NCBI GenBank assembly: GCA_013001365.1
Contig: JABDMQ010000315.1
Span: 1-12,018 of the forward strand
DNA from: Flavobacteriaceae bacterium
GTDB taxonomy: Bacteria > Bacteroidota > Bacteroidia > Flavobacteriales > Flavobacteriaceae
Length of the DNA: 12,018 nt
Direction: 5' to 3'
In this document: piece by piece, positions 7,061-12,018 of the stretch
How the letters are laid out: each line of letters opens with the position of its first letter
How positions within the stretch are numbered: the first letter of the stretch is position 1
Notes under the pieces: generated by a model
What the model was told of the DNA's origin: nothing
The model's database searches: none
The model's input: the letters and a program-made list of their open reading frames with translations, nothing else
Position numbers and translations under genes: made by a program

Positions 7061-7780
7061 TTATTTTTTAGTGCAAACAACTTGATTTCCAAATCGCAGG
7101 TTCACATTACGGTAACTATTCAATGTTTTGTCCTTCAGGGCCTTTTGATAAAATGCCTTAAGGTTATTTATTTTCTTGTTTAACTCCTTGGTCTTGCCCA
7201 GAGACACACTGAAATCGCACTTTCTTAGTTTTAAGCTAATCTCATTCTTTTCTTCTTGCCTTATCTCTGTAACATGTTTCTTCAAGAATTCATCTTCTTG
7301 AACTTTTACAGCAACCATGTAAACTTGTCCCAATCTGTCCTTTCTTATGTTTCCTGTTACCAAAGGGACCCTAGCTGTATAATTGGATGATAACGGCATA
7401 TAAGAACCCTCATCATCGATGTAATACGATGCATTTGTGTTGACTCTTGCAATAGGTTTTTTTTGAACGATTTCAGCTGTAAGCTCCCCATTTACAGCAA
7501 CATACACTTCGGCATGTTTGATCATCGCGTTGGAATTAAGGGCCGATTCCAGATCATTCAAATCTAAAATTTCTTTAGGCACACTCGTAACACCTTGATT
7601 ATTTTGTATTAACAATTTACTAACATTCTCATGGGTGATGAAAGGGGTGTTTGCACCCATGAATTTTATGTTCGGTTTCGTTATTTTTCTTTCTAAATTC
7701 CTTTTGCCAGAAAATGCATATAGAAACATTATCAATAGCATTAAGGATATCATCTTTATGTAATTCCAGTTAACTCGCAA
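7061..7780 (-). CDS. ftsQ: Cell division protein FtsQ
   Basis: A bitopic divisome protein of 239 residues that links cytoplasmic and periplasmic division proteins. It has a short cytoplasmic N-terminus (RVNWNYIK), one membrane segment at about residues 8-24, a POTRA-like domain at about 37-107 with GANTPFITHENVSKLL and MIKHAEVYVAVNGELTAEIVQKKP, and then a beta domain with YYIDDEGSYMPLSSNY. Sequence similarity across FtsQ proteins is low, so the identification relies also on position between murC and ftsA. The start is TTG at 7780, overlapping the murC end by 11 bases. An in-frame TAA lies two codons upstream, so TTG is the only candidate that keeps the typical NWNYIK N-terminus. The next choice is ATG at codon 10 (7753), inside the membrane segment. 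Confidence 0.92.
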   Translation of the reverse strand: MRVNWNYIKMISLMLLIMFLYAFSGKRNLERKITKPNIKFMGANTPFITHENVSKLLIQNNQGVTSVPKEILDLNDLESALNSNAMIKHAEVYVAVNGELTAEIVQKKPIARVNTNASYYIDDEGSYMPLSSNYTARVPLVTGNIRKDRLGQVYMVAVKVQEDEFLKKHVTEIRQEEKNEISLKLRKCDFSVSLGKTKELNKKINNLKAFYQKALKDKTLNSYRNVNLRFGNQVVCTKK

Positions 7781-9122
7781 GGCTTAGATTTTGTGTTATC
7801 TTTTCTACTTCTTCCCCGATATCTCCAGCTCCCAATGTCAAGATTACTGAGGCTTGGGATCTTTTAATCTCTGAAATGATTTCAGATTTACTTATTAATT
7901 TCTTATTAGAATTTTCAATCTTCTCTAATAACCAATCAGAAGAAACTCCTTGAATTGGTTCCTCTCGTGCCGGATATATGTCCAAAAGCAATATTTCGTC
8001 AAACTGCTCTAGACTTCTTGCAAAATCGTCTGCAAAATCCTTTGTACGACTGAATAGATGCGGTTGAAAAATCGCTAATGCCCTTTTACTAGGATACATC
8101 TCTCTCACTGCACTATGCACAGCATTTATCTCGCTTGGGTGATGCGCATAATCATCGACATACACCAATTCTTCGGTCTTTACATGATAGGTGAACCTGC
8201 GCTTTACTCCTTTATATGATGCTAAAGCCTTGACGAGCTGTTCTGGAGGGCGTCCATACTCCACAGCCATCGCCAAGGCTATTACTGCATTCGACAAATT
8301 GTGTCTACCAGGTAGGTTAAATTGAATGTCTTTAATTGTCTCGGATGGTGTTATTAAATCAAAGACATAGTTTCCATTTTCTATTTTTATATTCTGGGCA
8401 GAATAATCTGAATCATCTTCCAAACCATAGGTAATACCTTCTAACGGCAATCCGTTTCGAACAAACAGTTTACCATTTGGTTTAAGTCTATGTGTAAAAG
8501 CGCTAAAGGATTCTATTAGAGCTTCTTCATTACCATATATGTCCAAATGATCGGCATCCATTGATGTTATACATGCCATGTCCGGGGACAGTGTCAAAAA
8601 GGAACGATCGAATTCATCAGCTTCAACAACTGTGACTTCGTTACCCTTGAGAATTAGGTTTGAATTATAATTTTCACTTATGCCACCAAGAAAAGCAGTT
8701 AATTTTACATAACTTTCATTAAGGATATGACCTAATATACTAGTTGTCGTGGTTTTGCCATGAGTTCCAGCAACTGCCAAGCAATATGTACTTTCAGTAA
8801 TATTACCAAGAACCTCAGAACGCTTTTTAATTACATAGTGATTGTTCCTGAAATAAGTTAGCTCTTTATGGTCTTTTGGAATTGCCGGAGTAAAAATAAC
8901 CAGAGTGGTCTCATTATTCAGGAAGCTATTTTCAACATTTGCGATAGTATCCTCAAAATGAACATTGATCCCTTTGGAGATCAAGCTATCTGTTATATCA
9001 GTAGAAGTTTTATCATATCCGGCTACATGTTTCTTTTCAGAATGGAAATACAAGGCCAAAGCACTCATACCAATACCTCCAATTCCGATTAAAAAAATGT
9101 TATCAAAACTACTTAACTTCAT
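7770..9122 (-). CDS. murC: UDP-N-acetylmuramate--L-alanine ligase MurC
   Basis: The cytoplasmic ATP-dependent ligase that adds L-alanine to UDP-MurNAc, the first step of stem-peptide assembly. The N-terminal UDP-binding domain shows LIGIGGIGMSALA (about residues 11-23). The central domain has P-loop GTHGKTTT (119-126), VVEADEFDRS (165-174) and DADHLDIYG (189-197). The C-terminal domain begins around PGRHNLSNA (271-279) and has VDDYAHHP (322-329) and FQPHLFSRT (352-360). The IGGIGMSA and DDYAHHP blocks distinguish MurC from MurD, MurE and MurF. The length of 450 residues is normal. The start codon overlaps the murG stop as ATGA at 9122-9119, and the 3' end overlaps ftsQ. No motif is missing. 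Confidence 0.97.
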   Translation of the reverse strand: MKLSSFDNIFLIGIGGIGMSALALYFHSEKKHVAGYDKTSTDITDSLISKGINVHFEDTIANVENSFLNNETTLVIFTPAIPKDHKELTYFRNNHYVIKKRSEVLGNITESTYCLAVAGTHGKTTTTSILGHILNESYVKLTAFLGGISENYNSNLILKGNEVTVVEADEFDRSFLTLSPDMACITSMDADHLDIYGNEEALIESFSAFTHRLKPNGKLFVRNGLPLEGITYGLEDDSDYSAQNIKIENGNYVFDLITPSETIKDIQFNLPGRHNLSNAVIALAMAVEYGRPPEQLVKALASYKGVKRRFTYHVKTEELVYVDDYAHHPSEINAVHSAVREMYPSKRALAIFQPHLFSRTKDFADDFARSLEQFDEILLLDIYPAREEPIQGVSSDWLLEKIENSNKKLISKSEIISEIKRSQASVILTLGAGDIGEEVEKITQNLSLAS

Positions 9123-10213
9123 TTGGCCAAAAGTTTGTCTACTTCGTTTGCAATATCCTTGGTAGCATTAACCAATGCTAGTTCCTTGATCTTAAAACCT
9201 AACAGTTCTTGTTTTTCTGGAGAAGACACCAATTGGGAGAACTTGTTCTCAAAATCCACGTCCAAATCTTCCTCTTTTATCATCAATGCAGCTTTATTTT
9301 TTACGATTGCCAAGGCATTCTTGGTCTGATGGTCTTCTGCCACATTGGGTGAAGGAATGAAAATCACTGGCTTCCCTACAATGCATAACTCCGACACCGA
9401 TCCAGCTCCAGCCCTCGATATTATGAAATCCGCAGCAGCATATGCCAAATCCATTTTATTTATAAATGGATGCAAATTGACATGTTTAGCATGTCCATCA
9501 AGCTTATAGGTCTCATGGTAGAGCTTGCCACATTGCCAAATAAGCTGCACATTAAGTGTGTTGAAAAAGTCAAGCTCTTTAGAGATCAATTGATTGATGC
9601 GTCTAGCACCTAGGCTTCCACCTATTACCAAAAGTGTTTTCTTGTTTGGCTCCAAATTAAAAAATGCTATTGCCTCCTCACGCTTATTCCTTATATCAAG
9701 TAGATCTTGACGAACTGGATTACCTGTCTTTACGATTTTCTGAGCCGGAAAGAAACGCTCAAGTCCATCATAAGCAACACATATTTTTGCAGCTTTTTTT
9801 GCCAAAAGCTTATTGGTAATGCCAGGAAAGGAATTTTGCTCTTGTATAAGGCTAGGTATGCCTTTGGAAGATGCAACTTTCAATAAAGGACCACTTGCGA
9901 ATCCACCTGTTCCAATTGCAACATCAGGATTAAAGTTCCGTATGATCTTCTTGGCCTTGATCAAGCTACTGATCAATTTAAATGGAAACATTAAATTCTT
10001 GAAGGTCAGTTTTCTTTGCAACCCTGAGATCCATAATCCTTCAATCTTATACCCTGCTTGAGGAACTTTTTCCATTTCCATTCGATCCTTCGCTCCTACA
10101 AACAAGAATTCAGCATCGGTATGTCGAGATTTAAGCTCGTTGGCTATGGCAATTGCGGGATAAATATGTCCGCCTGTACCGCCACCTGATAGTATAATCC
10201 TGTATTGTTCCAT
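9119..10213 (-). CDS. murG: Lipid II-forming GlcNAc transferase MurG
   Basis: A GT28 enzyme that transfers GlcNAc from UDP-GlcNAc to lipid I, making lipid II on the inner face of the inner membrane. The N-terminal Rossmann domain carries the first glycine loop GGTGGH (residues 11-16), GTGGFASGP (101-109) and EQNSFPG (125-131). The C-terminal domain has GGSLGARRIN, the third glycine loop ISRAGAGSVSEL and the donor-site region PNVAEDHQTKNA. A hydrophobic and basic stretch around residues 68-92 (LTFKNLMFPFKLISSLIKAKK) fits the membrane-association patch of the family. The length of 364 residues is typical. The gene starts immediately after the ftsW stop with no spacer and ends in an ATGA overlap with murC, which indicates tight translational coupling. 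Confidence 0.97.
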   Translation of the reverse strand: MEQYRIILSGGGTGGHIYPAIAIANELKSRHTDAEFLFVGAKDRMEMEKVPQAGYKIEGLWISGLQRKLTFKNLMFPFKLISSLIKAKKIIRNFNPDVAIGTGGFASGPLLKVASSKGIPSLIQEQNSFPGITNKLLAKKAAKICVAYDGLERFFPAQKIVKTGNPVRQDLLDIRNKREEAIAFFNLEPNKKTLLVIGGSLGARRINQLISKELDFFNTLNVQLIWQCGKLYHETYKLDGHAKHVNLHPFINKMDLAYAAADFIISRAGAGSVSELCIVGKPVIFIPSPNVAEDHQTKNALAIVKNKAALMIKEEDLDVDFENKFSQLVSSPEKQELLGFKIKELALVNATKDIANEVDKLLAK

Positions 10214-11407
10214 TTATATTGTCTCTGAGAGTATTTCCAATGGATTGTCCTCTCTATTCTCTTGTTCTATTATTTCTTGACGTTTTGCGCTTACGCTCAA
10301 TATTATTCCAATGGCCAAACATGTCATCCAAATAGAGGTCCCTCCACTACTTATTAATGGCAGTGTTTGTCCTGTAACAGGAAACAATTCTACCGCTACA
10401 GCCATATTTATCAAAGCCTGAAAGACAATTGGCAATCCCACTCCAATAGAAAGTAATTTCCCAAAGAATGAATCTGCTTTCTGGGCTACGATAATTATCC
10501 TGAAAAGCAGCCATAGATATAGCAGCATTAGGAATAGACCTCCAGCCAATCCGTATTCTTCAACAATTATTGCGAAAATGAAATCTGATGAAGATTGTGG
10601 GAGGAAATTCTTTTGAACACTCTTTCCTGGACCAACGCCTTGTATTCTTCCTGAAGCAATGGCTATCTTGGCTTTCTCGATTTGATAATTCGCTTCGGAA
10701 TCTCCACCTGATGCAAAATTTGATACACGACTCATCCATGTATCGATCCTATTAGGCATAGCCTCAGGAAAGGCTTTTGCCACTACAACAAATAGCACCA
10801 AGGCTACAGCACCTGTCCCAATAATCACAGCTAAATATCTCAATGGGTAACCTCCCAAAAATGCCAAGACCATGACCATTGCAAAAATGATTGCCGTAGT
10901 TGAAAAATTAGCTGGGAGAATCAACGCAAGAATAGTGAACACTGGAAGCCACAAAGGCAACAAGGTTTCTTTGAAAGATACCGATTTATCCTTTATTCTA
11001 GAGAGGTACCTTGCCACATATACCATAAGAACAACAGAAGCAAATGTCGATGTCTGAAACGACATACCAACAAAAGGAATCTGGATCCACCGACTGGCAT
11101 TAGCACCTTCGATCGTGGTGCCTTGCATCATAGTTATGATCAGTAACACAAGTACAATAGGTATCATTACGATTGAAAGTCCCCTGAAATATCTATATGG
11201 AATCTTATGTACGCCATACATTATTGCAAAGCCCAAGAACAAATGCATGAAATGCTTAACAAAATAACTAAAAGTGTTTCCATTGCCCCCAGTATATGCC
11301 AAGTTACTAGCAGCGCTGTAAACAGGTAAAAACGAGAATATTGCCAACAATGCAGCAATTGCCCATATCAACCGATCACCTTTTATGTTATTGAAAACCG
11401 TTCTCAC
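10214..11407 (-). CDS. ftsW: Septal peptidoglycan glycosyltransferase FtsW (SEDS family)
   Basis: A polytopic SEDS glycosyltransferase that polymerises lipid II at the septum with a partner class B PBP, presumably encoded farther upstream. About ten hydrophobic segments are visible in 397 residues. Family motifs include ANASRWI (102-108), the extracytoplasmic SSDFIFAIIVEEYG (273-286) with the conserved acidic residue D275 expected to be catalytic, and the signature GQTLPLISSGGTS (346-358). RodA is the main alternative, but the position between murD and murG in a division cluster favours FtsW. The start is GTG at 11407, whose first G is also the last base of the murD TAG stop. It yields the N-terminus VFNNIKGDRLIWAI, as I remember for Bacteroidota FtsW. 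The stop abuts the murG ATG. Confidence 0.95.
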   Translation of the reverse strand: MRTVFNNIKGDRLIWAIAALLAIFSFLPVYSAASNLAYTGGNGNTFSYFVKHFMHLFLGFAIMYGVHKIPYRYFRGLSIVMIPIVLVLLIITMMQGTTIEGANASRWIQIPFVGMSFQTSTFASVVLMVYVARYLSRIKDKSVSFKETLLPLWLPVFTILALILPANFSTTAIIFAMVMVLAFLGGYPLRYLAVIIGTGAVALVLFVVVAKAFPEAMPNRIDTWMSRVSNFASGGDSEANYQIEKAKIAIASGRIQGVGPGKSVQKNFLPQSSSDFIFAIIVEEYGLAGGLFLMLLYLWLLFRIIIVAQKADSFFGKLLSIGVGLPIVFQALINMAVAVELFPVTGQTLPLISSGGTSIWMTCLAIGIILSVSAKRQEIIEQENREDNPLEILSETI

Positions 11408-12018
11408 TATAAATTTCTAACTGCTTCTTTGAATTGTCGTCCTCTATCTTCATAATTCTCAAAAAGATCGAAACTTGCACAGGCAGGAGACAGCAGGACA
11501 TTATCTCCAGCTTCAGCTATTTTATAAGCTATCTTAATAGCCTCGCTCATGTACTGGGTCTCAACAATGATATCAACCGTACTCGCGAAAGTTTTAAGTA
11601 GTTTTTCATTGTCAACACCTAAACATATGATGGCTTTAACCTTTTCGTTAACAAATGGGAAAAGTTCTTCGTAATCATTTCCCTTATCTTCGCCACCAAC
11701 AATCCAAACCGTCGGCGCCTCCATGCTTTCCAATGCATAATATGTGGCATTGACATTAGTGGCTTTAGAGTCGTTGATGTATTGCACCTTGTTTATCTTC
11801 AATACATGTTCTAATCGGTGCTCAACCCCTTGAAAACTCTCAAGGCATTCGCGAATGGTAGATTTCCTGATGCCTAGAAGATTTGCAATGGTAGCCGCAG
11901 CCATGGCATTCTTGATGTTGTGGTTTCCTTCTAGTCTTAAACTTGCTGTTGGCATAATTATTTGTTTTTTATTAAGCGTTATATAGATTTTGTTGTTCTT
12001 GTAATAAGCTCCATTCTC
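11407..12018 (-). CDS. murD: UDP-N-acetylmuramoylalanine--D-glutamate ligase MurD (5' end missing)
   Basis: The last 204 residues of MurD, which adds D-glutamate to UDP-MurNAc-L-Ala in the cytoplasm. The frame is open to the right edge, so the N-terminal UDP-binding domain and the P-loop lie outside the window. The ATG at 11955 is internal, because coding sequence (ENGAYYKNNKIYITLNKKQ) continues upstream of it. Visible are LEGNHNIKNAMAAATIA at the central/C-terminal domain junction, GVEHRLE, the MurD-type block INDSKATNVNAT, the ATP-site region VWIVGGEDKGNDYEEL, and the terminal LLSPACASFDLFENYEDRGRQFKEAV. DSKATN and SPACASFD separate it from MurC, MurE and MurF. Its TAG stop shares one base with the ftsW GTG start. 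Confidence 0.96.
   Translation of the reverse strand, partial: ENGAYYKNNKIYITLNKKQIIMPTASLRLEGNHNIKNAMAAATIANLLGIRKSTIRECLESFQGVEHRLEHVLKINKVQYINDSKATNVNATYYALESMEAPTVWIVGGEDKGNDYEELFPFVNEKVKAIICLGVDNEKLLKTFASTVDIIVETQYMSEAIKIAYKIAEAGDNVLLSPACASFDLFENYEDRGRQFKEAVRNL

Noticed and set aside
11407..11955. A short complete gene starting at ATG 11955
   Set aside because: The frame continues open to the right edge and encodes typical MurD residues upstream, so this ATG is internal to murD.

Overview
The window looks like chromosomal DNA from a member of the Bacteroidota, most likely a Cytophagales- or Flavobacteriales-like lineage. It is AT-rich and every gene is read from the minus strand. The gene order murD-ftsW-murG-murC-ftsQ-ftsA-ftsZ-yqeY, the very long acidic C-terminal part of FtsZ ending in NNSFLHDKPD, the FtsQ N-terminus (NWNYIK) and the scarcity of Shine-Dalgarno sequences all fit that group. 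The lineage call is inferred from remembered family features, not from a search.

Right to left (5' to 3' of the transcripts), positions 12018-3721 hold the distal half of a division and cell-wall (dcw) cluster. It begins with the C-terminal part of murD, cut by the window edge, followed by ftsW, murG, murC, ftsQ, ftsA and ftsZ. The murD-ftsW and murC-ftsQ junctions overlap, murG-murC is an ATGA overlap, ftsW-murG has no gap, ftsQ-ftsA has 3 nt and ftsA-ftsZ has 34 nt. This implies one polycistronic, translationally coupled unit. MurD and MurC make cytoplasmic peptidoglycan precursor and MurG makes lipid II. FtsW polymerises lipid II at the septum. FtsQ, FtsA and FtsZ build the divisome that positions this synthesis. 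ftsW starts with GTG and ftsQ with TTG.

A hairpin followed by a U-rich run (3651-3696) ends the dcw unit after ftsZ. A short second unit follows: yqeY (GatB/YqeY family) and, 7 nt after its stop, a tRNA-Arg(UCG) gene. This unit ends in another hairpin plus T-run (3034-3097).

The left part (3018-1) is a third unit. It encodes a flavin-dependent, UDP-galactopyranose-mutase/HemY-like oxidoreductase and a multi-pass GT39/ArnT-like membrane glycosyltransferase that runs off the left edge. The pair suggests envelope or polysaccharide sugar chemistry, but the substrates cannot be read from sequence.

No mobile element, CRISPR array, prophage gene or anomalous island is visible. No intergenic stretch exceeds 300 bases. 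Open frames on the plus strand are all antisense shadows of these genes. I do not see a new biological system here. The most useful second-look points are the gene-boundary architecture, the non-ATG starts, the FtsZ tail and the unidentified substrate of the oxidoreductase/glycosyltransferase pair.
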